Notes: generated from the sequence alone by a model not told the origin. Shown: positions 1 through 6,909, counted from the first letter of the stretch. The stretch: 11,362 nt of DNA from JAPLLS01 sp041309145 (GCA_041309145.1 JBFZAG010000040.1:1-11362); one strand, 5' to 3'. A program made the numbers and translations.

Positions 1-40
1 ACCGTTTTGGTTTCGCTTTATTACATAAGTGAGGAGAATT

Positions 41-598
41 ATGCAGAATGATCCTGTTAACTACACGGATATTCCTTTATTGCTGATTAAGATCCAACAG
101 CGGCTCACGCTGTTGGAAAACAAGGTTGATATTCTGGTTAGCCGCGTTTTGCCCGCGAGGGAGGCTGAGTCGAAACCTCTTTCAGCTCCGGGTCAGAAGT
201 TTGCACAGGTGAATTCGGGGAACGCGGGAAGGCAGGATAATAGCAACCGCAACAAAAACAGGATGATGCATAAAACTATTTGTGCGGATTGTAAAAAAGA
301 ATGTGAGGTGCCTTTCAGGCCCAGCGGAGATCGTCCGGTATATTGCCGTGAGTGCTTCGCGCGCCGTAAAGCGGGCAATTCATTAAGGGCCGGGGTAGAT
401 TCTAAGCCCAAAGAAACACCCCTCGCTCACATAAATTTTCTCGGTGAGAAACAGGTTAGTGAAAAAGAAAAGCTTGTTGCAAAGAGAGAGCCTGTTAAAA
501 AGAAGAAGGTTGTTGCGAAGAAAAAGTCTGCTACAGAGAAAAAGACCTTTCGTAAGATAAAAGTCCTCAAGGTTTCGAAGAAGAAAAAGGCCAGATAA
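41..598 (+). CDS. CxxC-x17-CxxC zinc-ribbon protein with lysine-rich tail
   Basis: 185-residue protein. An in-frame GTG at 29 exists, but GAGGAG at 31-36 is a good Shine-Dalgarno sequence for the ATG at 41, so 41 is chosen. Residues about 11-35 (IPLLLIKIQQRLTLLENKVD) look like a short amphipathic or coiled-coil helix. Four cysteines at residues 81, 84, 102 and 105 (CADC and CREC, exactly 17 residues between) form a treble-clef/zinc-ribbon-like motif with the typical EVPFRP core. This matches the small CxxC-x17-CxxC domain known from many candidate-phylum genomes and some archaea. From about residue 140 the chain is strongly basic, with repeated KKK/AKKK runs like a histone H1 tail, which suggests nucleic-acid binding. 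The molecular role is unknown. The zinc ribbon call is firm; the nucleic-acid role is inference from charge. Confidence 0.85.
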   Translation: MQNDPVNYTDIPLLLIKIQQRLTLLENKVDILVSRVLPAREAESKPLSAPGQKFAQVNSGNAGRQDNSNRNKNRMMHKTICADCKKECEVPFRPSGDRPVYCRECFARRKAGNSLRAGVDSKPKETPLAHINFLGEKQVSEKEKLVAKREPVKKKKVVAKKKSATEKKTFRKIKVLKVSKKKKAR

Positions 599-614
599 AA
601 TTATATGCTTTAGC

Positions 615-673
615 AATCCGGTTGTGATTTGTTTGTTATTGAGTTTCGAATTAGTACGCACCGCGACCGGATT
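615..673. repeat. 12-bp imperfect inverted repeat (long stem-loop)
   Basis: AATCCGGTTGTG at 615-626 can pair with CGCGACCGGATT at 662-673. This gives eight perfect Watson-Crick pairs at the base (AATCCGGT/ACCGGATT), then four more including two G-U pairs, around a 35-nt loop. It begins 16 bp after the zinc-ribbon gene stop. No T-run follows, so it is not a classic intrinsic terminator. It may be an mRNA 3' end structure or part of the leader of the downstream TPR gene. Confidence 0.6.
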
Positions 674-697
674 ATCAGAGACGCTTACCGAGCCAAG

Positions 698-790
698 CGG
701 GAAGCTGTCTTGATCTCAATCGGGAAAGCGTCTCTGCTTTAGTCCGGAAAGTGTCTCTGCTTCAGATCGGAAAGCGTCTCTGAGGAAAGG
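698..790. repeat. about four 23-bp tandem repeats in TPR gene leader
   Basis: Units start at about 698, 721, 745 and 768 with a period of 23-24 bp. The first is degenerate; the other three share CGGAAAGYGTCTCTG, and the second and third continue with CTTYAG. The fourth unit diverges into the GAGGAAAGG that supplies the Shine-Dalgarno sequence for the ATG at 803. Just upstream, CAGAGACGCTT at 676-686 is the exact reverse complement of the core AAGCGTCTCTG in units two and four, so the RNA could form alternative hairpins. The rest of 599-802 shows no gene. Confidence 0.75.
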
Positions 791-802
791 AAGATCAAGC
801 CG

Positions 803-2926
803 ATGAAAACTTTTAAGTACCGCTGGAAAAAATACAACAAAGAATTCACCGGAACCAAGGATTTCGAGAATGAAGATGCTCTTCACGCCCATATGGAGAG
901 TATCGGCGCAGAGCTTCTCGAAATACTAAGTGAAGAAGATAAGCCGGATTCCTTGCCCCCTACGGTCAATGAACCGGTTGCCCGCACGGAAAAAAAAGAT
1001 CCCGCTCCTCACTTACCCCGAAGCCAGCCGCTTAATCCCTGGCTGCAGTTTTATTCCCTGAAAGAAATAAATATCGCCACTTTTTTCGGCGGTCCCGTGG
1101 CCGGATTTTATCTGGTCGCCAAAAACTTTTATACTAAGTATGAGTATGATAAGGGCAGGAACCATTTCTGGCTCGGGTTCACGGCCAGCCTGCTTTTGTT
1201 CACCGCTCTCGCGTTCCTTCCCAAGAATCTAATTAAACTGATCCCCAACCCGGTGATCCCGGCAATATATACCGCGATCATTTATTCTTATGCTAAGAAA
1301 GTCCAGGGAGAGTATTTAGACGCGCATTTTAAAAATGGGGGGAGGCGGCATTCCAGCCTGACAGCTTTAATCATAGGTTTGGTATCCCTGACGGTCTGCG
1401 CGGGATATTTCTTCTCTATTTTTAAAATGCAGGATTTCCTGAGGGAAAGAAAATCCCGCGAAGTCAACGAAAAAGCCATAAAATTAAGCGAGTCCGGAAA
1501 ACATAACGAAGCCATCGTCGAGTTTAATAAGGCGATCAGAATTTCTCCCGGCAATATCGGGCTTTATTTGAACCGCGGGATCACCTATGCCGGCAAAGGG
1601 AATTACGATCTGGCGATCGCGGATTTCAATAAAGCAGCCGAACTGGAGCCGCGGGCCGCCGCGGCTTATAAATTCCTCGGGGACGCTTATCTGGGCAAGA
1701 ACAGTTTTTCCCAGGCCGTAGAAAATTATTCCAAGGCCATTGCGCTCAATCCCAACGACAGCGAAAGCTTCGGAAGCCGGGCCATGGCCTATCTTCACGA
1801 AAATGATCTTGACCGGGCACTTTTGGACTTTACCCAAAAAATTAAACTTAATCCCGACAACGCCATGAGTTACTATTACCGCGCCATAATTTTTAATAGC
1901 CGGGGAAAATCGGAACAGGCCATTTTTGACAGCTCAAAAGCCCTTGAGCTGGATCCTAAAAATGCCGAAACTTACGGGGTCAGGGGTTCCGCGTACCTGA
2001 ACAAAGGGGATTATGAGCTGGCTGTCGCGGACTTATCAAGATACATAGATTTTCAACCCGATAATGCCGAAAGCTATTTCGCCCGCGGGCTTGCTTATAT
2101 CGGCAAAAAAGACCCGGACAAAGCCATGGCCGATCTCAGCAAGACCATTCAAATGCGGCCGGATCACGTCCAGGCTTACTTCAGCCGGGGGGGTATCTAT
2201 GAGGCCAAAGGCAATCACGAACTGGCTCTTGCCGATTTCAACAAGGCGATCGGATTAGATCCCGGGAGTTCCAACGCCTACTTTAACAGGGGCAGGGTTT
2301 ACCATAATAAAGGCGATTATGACCTGGCTTTCGCCGACTACAATAAAGCCATAGAACTTGATCCGAAGGATGCGGAATCCTATTTTGCCCGAGGGCTTGC
2401 TTACGGTGAAAAAGACCGTCTTGACCAGGCAATTTCAGATTACACCAAGGCGATCAAGCTTGATCCCGCTTATGCCGACGCCTACAATAACCGGGCGGAT
2501 ATTTTTAATCAGCAAGGCAATTATGCGCAGGCTATAATTGACTCCGATAAAGCCATTGAGCTCAACCCCAAGAATGCCAACTCTTACGATACCCGGGCAA
2601 CCGCCTACCTTCATAAGGGGAATTATAGCCAGGCTATCGCTGATTGCACCGCAGCCATCGAACTCAACATAAACTTTCCCGGGACATATAAGACGCGGGG
2701 AGCCGCCCACGCATATAAGGGCGAGTATGGTCCGGCTATTGCCGATTATACCAGGGCCATAGAATTAAACCCCGATGATCCTCAGACCTATAAAGACCGG
2801 GCAACGGCATACTTTCAGAAAGCAGACTACGATAAATCCTGGGCTGACGCGGAAAAAGCGGAATCCCTGGGAGGCAAATCAGATCCGGAATTCATTGAGA
2901 AATTAAAGAAAGCCTCAGGGCGGTAA
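803..2926 (+). CDS. Membrane-anchored TPR-repeat protein (about 14 repeats)
   Basis: 707 residues; the start has AGGAAAGGAAG about 9 bp upstream. Residues 1-43 (FKYRW..., G-x-K, IGAELLEI) have the pattern of the short beta-alpha N-terminal module seen at the start of GspF/PilC-type secretion proteins; this is a resemblance only. After a Pro-rich linker (about 47-80), hydrophobic stretches at about 91-107, 122-139, 143-164 and 185-207 suggest three or four membrane helices. Residues about 220-688 are roughly fourteen consecutive 34-residue TPR units with the usual pattern (AxADYNKAIELDPxxAxxYxxRGxAY), a scaffold for protein-protein contacts. The chain ends in a conserved-looking tail, DPEFIEKLKKASGR, nearly identical to the tail of the TPR protein at 9736-10956. 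The partner is unknown. The secreted protein 40 bp downstream is probably cotranscribed and may be one. Confidence 0.9.
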   Translation: MKTFKYRWKKYNKEFTGTKDFENEDALHAHMESIGAELLEILSEEDKPDSLPPTVNEPVARTEKKDPAPHLPRSQPLNPWLQFYSLKEINIATFFGGPVAGFYLVAKNFYTKYEYDKGRNHFWLGFTASLLLFTALAFLPKNLIKLIPNPVIPAIYTAIIYSYAKKVQGEYLDAHFKNGGRRHSSLTALIIGLVSLTVCAGYFFSIFKMQDFLRERKSREVNEKAIKLSESGKHNEAIVEFNKAIRISPGNIGLYLNRGITYAGKGNYDLAIADFNKAAELEPRAAAAYKFLGDAYLGKNSFSQAVENYSKAIALNPNDSESFGSRAMAYLHENDLDRALLDFTQKIKLNPDNAMSYYYRAIIFNSRGKSEQAIFDSSKALELDPKNAETYGVRGSAYLNKGDYELAVADLSRYIDFQPDNAESYFARGLAYIGKKDPDKAMADLSKTIQMRPDHVQAYFSRGGIYEAKGNHELALADFNKAIGLDPGSSNAYFNRGRVYHNKGDYDLAFADYNKAIELDPKDAESYFARGLAYGEKDRLDQAISDYTKAIKLDPAYADAYNNRADIFNQQGNYAQAIIDSDKAIELNPKNANSYDTRATAYLHKGNYSQAIADCTAAIELNINFPGTYKTRGAAHAYKGEYGPAIADYTRAIELNPDDPQTYKDRATAYFQKADYDKSWADAEKAESLGGKSDPEFIEKLKKASGR

Positions 2927-2966
2927 AGATCAGCTGATCAAGAATAGCTTAAAAAGGATGACAGCG

Positions 2967-3485
2967 ATGATAAAGAAAATAATTTGCGTTTTGTTGTGGT
3001 CCGGGCTGACCGCAGCGTCTGTTTTGGGCGCCGAGCTAAGCGACATAATCCTGGACGACGGCAGCATTCTGCGCGGGGAGGTAATTTCGTTCCAAGACAA
3101 CATTTACACGCTGCGTTCGTCCAGCATGGGCGAGTTCAAGCTCGACGCTTCCCGGGTAACTCAGATCAGGCATTATAGAGCAAATCAGATCCCCGCTTCT
3201 ACTGCGCCGGCACAGGCCGGTACAGCGTTTTCCGGCTCCTCCGAAGCGTTGAAAGCTCAAGTAGAAAGCACGCAGACAGCGCTGATGAACGATCCGGAGA
3301 CGATGCGGGAAGCGATGTTAATGGCATCTGATCCGGACTTCCAGAAGCTTATGGAAGACCCCGAAGCTTTAGCCGCGCTTAAATCTTTGGACATGAATAC
3401 TCTTTTAAAAAATCCCAAGTTCCTGGCGATCATGCAAAATCCGAGAATGCAAGGGATCGCCACCAAACTGAAAAAAGACCAGTAG
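2967..3485 (+). CDS. Secreted protein with small beta domain and DP/NP helical repeats
   Basis: 172 residues from the ATG at 2967. An in-frame ATG at 2958 abuts its own AAGGA sequence, while the 2967 codon has AAGGA 8 bp upstream and yields a clean signal peptide (MIKKIICVLLWSGLTAASVL), probably cut after Ala22. Residues 25-68 (IILDDGSILRGEVISF...YTLR...GEFKLDASRVTQI) fit a small beta-strand domain common in secreted bacterial proteins (L-x-DG-x-x-x-x-G-x-V, then G-x-x-x-x-x-x-x-x-I). After a low-complexity Ala/Pro/Thr linker, residues 108-165 hold five spaced ND-P, SD-P, ED-P, KN-P and QN-P turns between short Leu/Met-rich helices, like STI1/heat-shock-chaperonin-binding motifs. Export to the periplasm is well supported; the function is unknown. 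Confidence 0.85.
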   Translation: MIKKIICVLLWSGLTAASVLGAELSDIILDDGSILRGEVISFQDNIYTLRSSSMGEFKLDASRVTQIRHYRANQIPASTAPAQAGTAFSGSSEALKAQVESTQTALMNDPETMREAMLMASDPDFQKLMEDPEALAALKSLDMNTLLKNPKFLAIMQNPRMQGIATKLKKDQ

Positions 3486-3540
3486 GCGCTTTATTTAACT
3501 CACTCAGGAATTTGCACTTACCGTAATAATCATTTCCGGA

Positions 3541-3583
3541 AAAAAAGGGATATTCAGTATCTTAATAGCCGCTACCCTTTTTA
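3541..3583 (+). terminator. Possible weak terminator after the secreted protein gene
   Basis: AAAAAAGGG at 3541-3549 can pair with CCCTTTTT at 3575-3582 across a 25-nt loop, ending in a short T-run. The stem is mostly A-T, so this is a weak call. It lies just upstream of a probable promoter, which is a sensible position. Confidence 0.3.
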
Positions 3584-3592
3584 CTGGTTTTA

Positions 3593-3601
3593 TGGTATAA
3601 T
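3593..3601 (+). promoter_or_regulatory. Extended -10 promoter for the SPFH operon
   Basis: TGGTATAAT contains a perfect TATAAT at 3596-3601 with the TG-n extension. No recognisable -35 box lies 17 bp upstream, as is usual for extended -10 promoters. Transcription would start near 3608 and give a leader of about 52 nt with AGGGAGG 7 bp before the ATG at 3660. Confidence 0.6.
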
Positions 3602-3659
3602 ATAATTCTTAAAATTAATCGGATCAATACGCGCGAAATAATAACAGGGAGGCAGAAAT

Positions 3660-4733
3660 ATGGCTATTCGTGAAGATGATCCCCGCGATTTTCTGGAAGA
3701 CCTGGCGGACCGGGCTAAACAATTAGTTTCCAGCCTGCTGCCGCTGATCCCGTTTATCGCGATCCTGATCTTCCTGATGAATTTTCTGGTTTACATCAAG
3801 CCGAATGAGTACGGGATCAAACAGGTGAACATCGGGTTTAATCGGGGTATCCAGCCTAAAGTGTATGAAACCGGCTTCCACGTTGTAATTCCTTTCGGCT
3901 TCCAGGTGATGCACCGGTTTCCCCGCGATATCCAGGTTTTTGAACTGACCAGCTACGCTGATACCGCTTCCCGCGACGCCCGCAGAGAAAAAGCCGCGCA
4001 TATTCAGACCTCTGACGGGTTCTTTGTTACCGTAGATGTCAGCGTGCTTTATCATATCGCTGAACCGTATAAAGTATTTACCACAGTCGGCCCGGGGAAG
4101 TTATACGAGGATAACGGGATCATCCCCAAAGTCGAGCCAAAACTTAAGCAGGCGCTGGGAGAGTTGACCACCGAAGAATTCTATAACAGCCCTTTGCGAG
4201 TGGAAAAAGCGAATATCGCCAAGAAATTATTAAATGATGAACTTAATCCTAAGGGTATAATAGCCGATCATGTTCTGGTGCGGTATTTTGTTTACAGCCC
4301 GGAGATCCAGCGCAATATCGAAGAGAAAAAGCTCAAAGACCAGATGGTTTTTACCAACCAATCCAAAGCCAAGGCTTCAGCGGAAGACGCCCTAGTGAAG
4401 AAAGTCCGCCAGGAGGGAGAAGCCAACATCAAGGTCAAACTTGAAGAAGGCAAAGCTTATGTCATGAAGAAAGAAGCCGAGAAGAGCCTTTACGTGCGCA
4501 CTAAAATTGCCGAGGCTGATCTTCTGGTAAATATAGCAGACGCCAGGAAAACAGAGCTGGTGAATCTGGCTTACCAGAAAAAAGGTTCGGATAAGCTGGT
4601 CGGGCTTAAGATGGCTGAAGTCTATAACGGGCTGGATGTGATCATGCTTCCCTCAAGCGGCCAGTACGGACTTAATCCTTTAAACCTGCAGGATTCCCTT
4701 AAACTTTTTGGCATAGAGCCGGGAAAGGAGTAA
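3660..4733 (+). CDS. SPFH/Band 7 (prohibitin-like) membrane protein, first of pair
   Basis: 357 residues, with a strong AGGGAGG ribosome binding site. One membrane helix at about 24-46 follows a short acidic/basic N-terminus. The SPFH domain spans about 48-215 (VYIKPNEYGIKQVN, GFHVVIPFGFQVMHRFPRDIQVFEL, TSDGFFVTVDVSVLYHI, ELTTEEFYNSP, NPKGIIADHVLVRYF). It is followed by a long charged helix or coiled coil at about 215-300 (EEKKLKDQ..., AEADLLVNIADARK), the usual order for stomatin/prohibitin/HflK-HflC proteins. These oligomerise as ring-like scaffolds on membranes and control local proteases or lipid domains. The C-terminus carries LNLQDSLKLFGI, a motif also present in the next protein. No FtsH or NfeD gene is next to it, so it is not called hflK. 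The SPFH family call is firm; the exact role is not known. Confidence 0.9.
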   Translation: MAIREDDPRDFLEDLADRAKQLVSSLLPLIPFIAILIFLMNFLVYIKPNEYGIKQVNIGFNRGIQPKVYETGFHVVIPFGFQVMHRFPRDIQVFELTSYADTASRDARREKAAHIQTSDGFFVTVDVSVLYHIAEPYKVFTTVGPGKLYEDNGIIPKVEPKLKQALGELTTEEFYNSPLRVEKANIAKKLLNDELNPKGIIADHVLVRYFVYSPEIQRNIEEKKLKDQMVFTNQSKAKASAEDALVKKVRQEGEANIKVKLEEGKAYVMKKEAEKSLYVRTKIAEADLLVNIADARKTELVNLAYQKKGSDKLVGLKMAEVYNGLDVIMLPSSGQYGLNPLNLQDSLKLFGIEPGKE

Positions 4734-4736
4734 AAA

Positions 4737-5771
4737 ATGAAACGTCTTTCATCGTTTAATTTATCCCTGGTCCCCCTTATCATAGCGTTCTTCATACTTC
4801 TTCCTTTTTTCGCTCATCAGACCAAGCCCACAGAAGTGGGGATCCGGATCATTAAATGGTCGCTTTTCGCCAAGCGCGGGATCGATCCGCATATCTATCA
4901 GCCGGGGGCCACTTATTTTTTCCCTCCGATCATCAACGGCTGGCACACTTTTGATACCAAGCTGCAGAATATGGAGATGACCGCCGCCGCGCGGGGGGTG
5001 CGCATGGGCCGGGATGACCTGGTGTTCAAGACCATTGACGGAAATGATATCGCTCTGGATGTGATCATCGCCTACCGGATCGACCCGGTAATGACCCCTC
5101 AAGTACTTCAGAATGTGGCCCGGTCTAATTCAGAGCTCGAGGAAAAGCTGGTCAGGCCGATCACCCGCAATGTCACCCGGGAGCTTTTCGGCGCCTTAAA
5201 AACCGAAGATTTTTATGTCGCGGACAAAAGGACGGAAAAAGCCGAAGCCGCGAAACTCGTGCTTAACGAATTGCTCAATCCGATGGGCGTGATCGTGGAG
5301 AATGTTCTGCCTAAAGATTATCGTTTCAATTCCGAATATCAGAAAGCGATAGAAGAGAAGAAGATCGCCGACCAGATGGCCGAACGTTTCAAGTCCGAAG
5401 CCAAGGCGACCGTAGAGGAATATCTTCAGAAAATGCAGCAGGCGCAGGGCGAAGTCAACAAAATGGTCGCGGATATCGACGGTGAATTCGCTAAAGCAAA
5501 AATAGGCGCCGACGCTTACTATGAACAGCAGAAGCTGATCGCCAAGGCTATCGAAGCGGAAGGCATTGCTCAGGCAAAAGGGATCGAGAAGATGGTCGAA
5601 GCGGTCAACAATACCGGCGGCACGACGATGATCAAGATGAAATTAGCCGAAGCGCTTAAAGGCAAAAAAATATATTTATTGCCTTATGGTAACGCGGATG
5701 GAATAGATCTCAAGACTACTAACGTCAATGACCTGATCAAGGTTTTCGGGATCAGGAGCCTTGACAGATAG
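4737..5771 (+). CDS. SPFH/Band 7 (prohibitin-like) membrane protein, second of pair
   Basis: 344 residues. The ATG lies 3 bp after the stop of the first SPFH gene, and its AAAGGAG ribosome binding site is inside that gene's last codons, so translation is probably coupled. One membrane helix at about 8-27, then an SPFH domain at about 30-200 (TEVGIRIIKW, IYQPGATYFFPPIINGWHTF, TIDGNDIALDVIIAYRIDP, GALKTEDFYVADKR, NPMGVIVENVLPKDYRF), then a coiled-coil stretch at about 200-290 rich in A/E/K/Q. The end, NVNDLIKVFGI, matches the C-terminal motif of its neighbour. The two are clearly paralogous (shared ELxTExFY, LNxELNPxGxI and EEKKxxDQM patterns) and probably form a hetero-oligomer, as HflK/HflC and prohibitin pairs do. 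That last point is inference from family behaviour and gene order. Confidence 0.9.
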   Translation: MKRLSSFNLSLVPLIIAFFILLPFFAHQTKPTEVGIRIIKWSLFAKRGIDPHIYQPGATYFFPPIINGWHTFDTKLQNMEMTAAARGVRMGRDDLVFKTIDGNDIALDVIIAYRIDPVMTPQVLQNVARSNSELEEKLVRPITRNVTRELFGALKTEDFYVADKRTEKAEAAKLVLNELLNPMGVIVENVLPKDYRFNSEYQKAIEEKKIADQMAERFKSEAKATVEEYLQKMQQAQGEVNKMVADIDGEFAKAKIGADAYYEQQKLIAKAIEAEGIAQAKGIEKMVEAVNNTGGTTMIKMKLAEALKGKKIYLLPYGNADGIDLKTTNVNDLIKVFGIRSLDR

Positions 5772-5790
5772 AATATCGTTTTTTTGATAA

Positions 5791-6288
5791 ATGCTCAACT
5801 TTTTAAGGCGCCACTTTAATTTAGCCCAAACCAAGTTCAGTTTCGGCGCGACCAGCGCGATCATCACCAGCCTTGGGCTGATCACAGGCTTGCGGACTTT
5901 TGATTCCCCGAAGCTCAGCATCATAGGGGGGCTGTTCATTATCGCCGTGGCCGACAATATCGCGGATTCGCTGGGCATCCATATTTACCAGGAAGCGGAA
6001 TGCTTGAAGACCAGGGAAGTCTGGCTGTCGACGCTGACAAATTTTATGACCAGATTTCTGGTCACTTTGACTTTTGTATTCCTGATCATCTTTTTTTCGC
6101 TTAAAATGGCGGTGATCGTTTCGATCGTCTGGGGAATGTTGTTGCTGGCGCTTCTGAGTTATTCCATTTCCCAGCGCGAGAAAAAGAGCCCTTATTTGGC
6201 TATCTTAGAGCATATCGCCATAGCTACCCTGGTCATTGTGATCAGTAATTTCACCGGCCAGTTGTTCACCCGCCGCTTTTTATCATAG
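5791..6288 (+). CDS. Small VIT1/CCC1-like membrane protein
   Basis: 165 residues. A stop codon lies directly before the ATG in frame, so this is the first possible start; no Shine-Dalgarno sequence is visible and the previous gene ends 19 bp upstream. Hydrophobic segments at about 20-35, 42-58, 87-103, 106-127 and 139-156 suggest five membrane helices. The first (FGATSAIITSLGLITGL) and the following GGLFIIAVADNIADSLGIHIYQEAE resemble the helix 1 and helix 2 signatures of the VIT1/CCC1 family of iron/manganese transporters, which move divalent metal across membranes. At 165 residues it is shorter than classical members, and the cytoplasmic metal-binding region is reduced. Gene order suggests it works with the SPFH pair. 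The family call is moderately sure; the substrate is unproven. Confidence 0.7.
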   Translation: MLNFLRRHFNLAQTKFSFGATSAIITSLGLITGLRTFDSPKLSIIGGLFIIAVADNIADSLGIHIYQEAECLKTREVWLSTLTNFMTRFLVTLTFVFLIIFFSLKMAVIVSIVWGMLLLALLSYSISQREKKSPYLAILEHIAIATLVIVISNFTGQLFTRRFLS

Positions 6289-6315
6289 GGGTTGCAAGCC
6301 CGGCTGTTTTTGTTC
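6289..6315 (+). terminator. Possible weak terminator after the SPFH operon
   Basis: GGGTT at 6289-6293 can pair with AGCCC at 6297-6301 around a 3-nt loop, and TGTTTTTGTTCTTT follows. The hairpin is short, so confidence is low. The position, just after the stop codon and before a tRNA gene, is reasonable. Confidence 0.35.
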
Positions 6316-6336
6316 TTTAAAAGCAATTTAAATTTT

Positions 6337-6422
6337 GGAGAGGTACCGAAGTGGTCATAACGGGCCGCTCTCGAAAAGCGGTTGGGCGCAAGCTCACGAG
6401 AGTTCGAATCTCTCCCTCTCCG
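6337..6422 (+). tRNA. tRNA-Ser (anticodon CGA)
   Basis: Complete class II cloverleaf. Acceptor GGAGAGG/CCTCTCC is perfect, the D stem is CCG/CGG, the anticodon stem is CCGCT/AGCGG with loop CTCGAAA, and the anticodon CGA at 6372-6374 reads UCG. The long variable arm TGGGC-GCAA-GCTCA and the T arm GAGAG-TTCGAAT-CTCTC identify serine. The discriminator base is G at 6422. No CCA is encoded after it, unlike the second tRNA-Ser downstream. Both tRNAs are preceded by ATTTT directly before the acceptor stem. Confidence 0.97.
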
Positions 6423-6492
6423 TAAATTTCCGCAAATTTGTTCTAGTTCAGTACAGCTGGAAATTAATCCCGCTGGAATATGGAGCAGTGTT

Positions 6493-6762
6493 ATGATGAA
6501 AAAACCTGTTTACAAGCAAGCCTGGTTCGTGTATATTGCCCAGTGTTGCGATGAAAGCCTTTACGCCGGAGTGACCCTGGATGTCGCCAGGCGGATCCAC
6601 GAGCACAACCACACTAACAAATGCCGGTACACCCGTTCCCGCAAGCCGGTCGCCCTTGTTTACAAGGAACAATGCCCAGATCACAGCGCGGCCTTGAAGA
6701 GGGAAGTAGCGATCAAGAATCTGGGCAGAAAAAAGAAATTTCAGCTGATCGAGAGCAATTAA
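6493..6762 (+). CDS. GIY-YIG nuclease domain protein (UPF0213/YhbQ type)
   Basis: 89 residues. The reading frame is open further upstream, but that part runs through the tRNA-Ser gene; GGAG at 6482-6485 supports the ATG at 6493. The whole protein is one GIY-YIG domain: WFVYIAQC (Tyr14, the GIY strand), SLYAGVT (Tyr24, the YIG strand), DVARRIHEHN (Arg33), YTRSRKPVALVYKE, and ALKREVAIKNL (Glu71, the metal-binding acid of the family). The length is normal for the stand-alone UPF0213 group, related to the UvrC N-terminal nuclease; YhbQ-type members have been linked to DNA repair. The gene lies between two tRNA-Ser genes and may share their transcript. Family firm; substrate unknown. Confidence 0.9.
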   Translation: MMKKPVYKQAWFVYIAQCCDESLYAGVTLDVARRIHEHNHTNKCRYTRSRKPVALVYKEQCPDHSAALKREVAIKNLGRKKKFQLIESN

Positions 6763-6774
6763 AACATAGATTTT

Positions 6775-6860
6775 GGAGAGGTGGCAGAGTGGTCGATCGC
6801 GCGCGCTTGGAGAGCGCGTGACTGCAAGGTCCCAGGGTTCGAATCCCTGCCTCTCCGCCA
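6775..6860 (+). tRNA. tRNA-Ser (anticodon GGA), CCA encoded
   Basis: Class II cloverleaf with acceptor GGAGAGG/CCTCTCC, anticodon stem CGCGC/GCGCG, loop TTGGAGA with anticodon GGA at 6809-6811 (reads UCC and UCU), a long variable arm, and T arm CAGGG-TTCGAAT-CCCTG. Discriminator G at 6857 is followed by an encoded CCA at 6858-6860. It starts 12 bp after the GIY-YIG gene with no obvious promoter of its own, so it may be read from upstream. Its last 14 bases (without CCA) recur exactly at 9514-9527. Confidence 0.97.
6844..6857. repeat. tRNA-Ser 3' end copy, candidate attL core
   Basis: TCCCTGCCTCTCCG, the 3' T-stem strand plus acceptor 3' strand and discriminator of tRNA-Ser(GGA). It is repeated exactly at 9514-9527. 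Integrases of tyrosine-recombinase type commonly use this part of tRNA genes as the attachment site and restore the tRNA on insertion. Confidence 0.5.
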
Positions 6861-6869
6861 GCTAGGATA

Positions 6870-6908
6870 GGGCGCTGTTCCGTAATGGGATAGCGCCCGT
6901 TGTTTTTA
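6870..6908 (+). terminator. Rho-independent terminator of tRNA-Ser(GGA)
   Basis: GGGCGCT at 6870-6876 pairs perfectly with AGCGCCC at 6892-6898. A possible inner TCC/GGA helix lies in the 15-nt loop, and GTTGTTTTTA follows. It lies 10 bp after the encoded CCA. Confidence 0.85.
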
Positions 6909-6909
6909 G

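Noticed and set aside
29..40. GTG start for the first gene
   Set aside because: The four extra codons are the Shine-Dalgarno sequence of the ATG at 41.
383..661. 92-residue reverse-strand frame rich in Leu/Phe
   Set aside because: It is the mirror of the lysine-rich tail of the + strand gene; such AAG/AAA-rich DNA gives Leu/Phe-rich antisense frames. No ribosome site or domain.
698..790. Short CRISPR-like array
   Set aside because: The units are contiguous with no unique spacers, the first unit is degenerate and no cas genes are present; they are simple tandem repeats.
3660..5771. Calling the SPFH pair hflK/hflC
   Set aside because: Layout is similar, but no HflK-specific Gly/Pro-rich N-terminus and no hflX or ftsH neighbour are seen; SPFH family naming is safer.
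6382..6492. N-terminal extension of the GIY-YIG gene
   Set aside because: The extension reads through the tRNA-Ser(CGA) gene. The ribosome binding site and domain start both support 6493.
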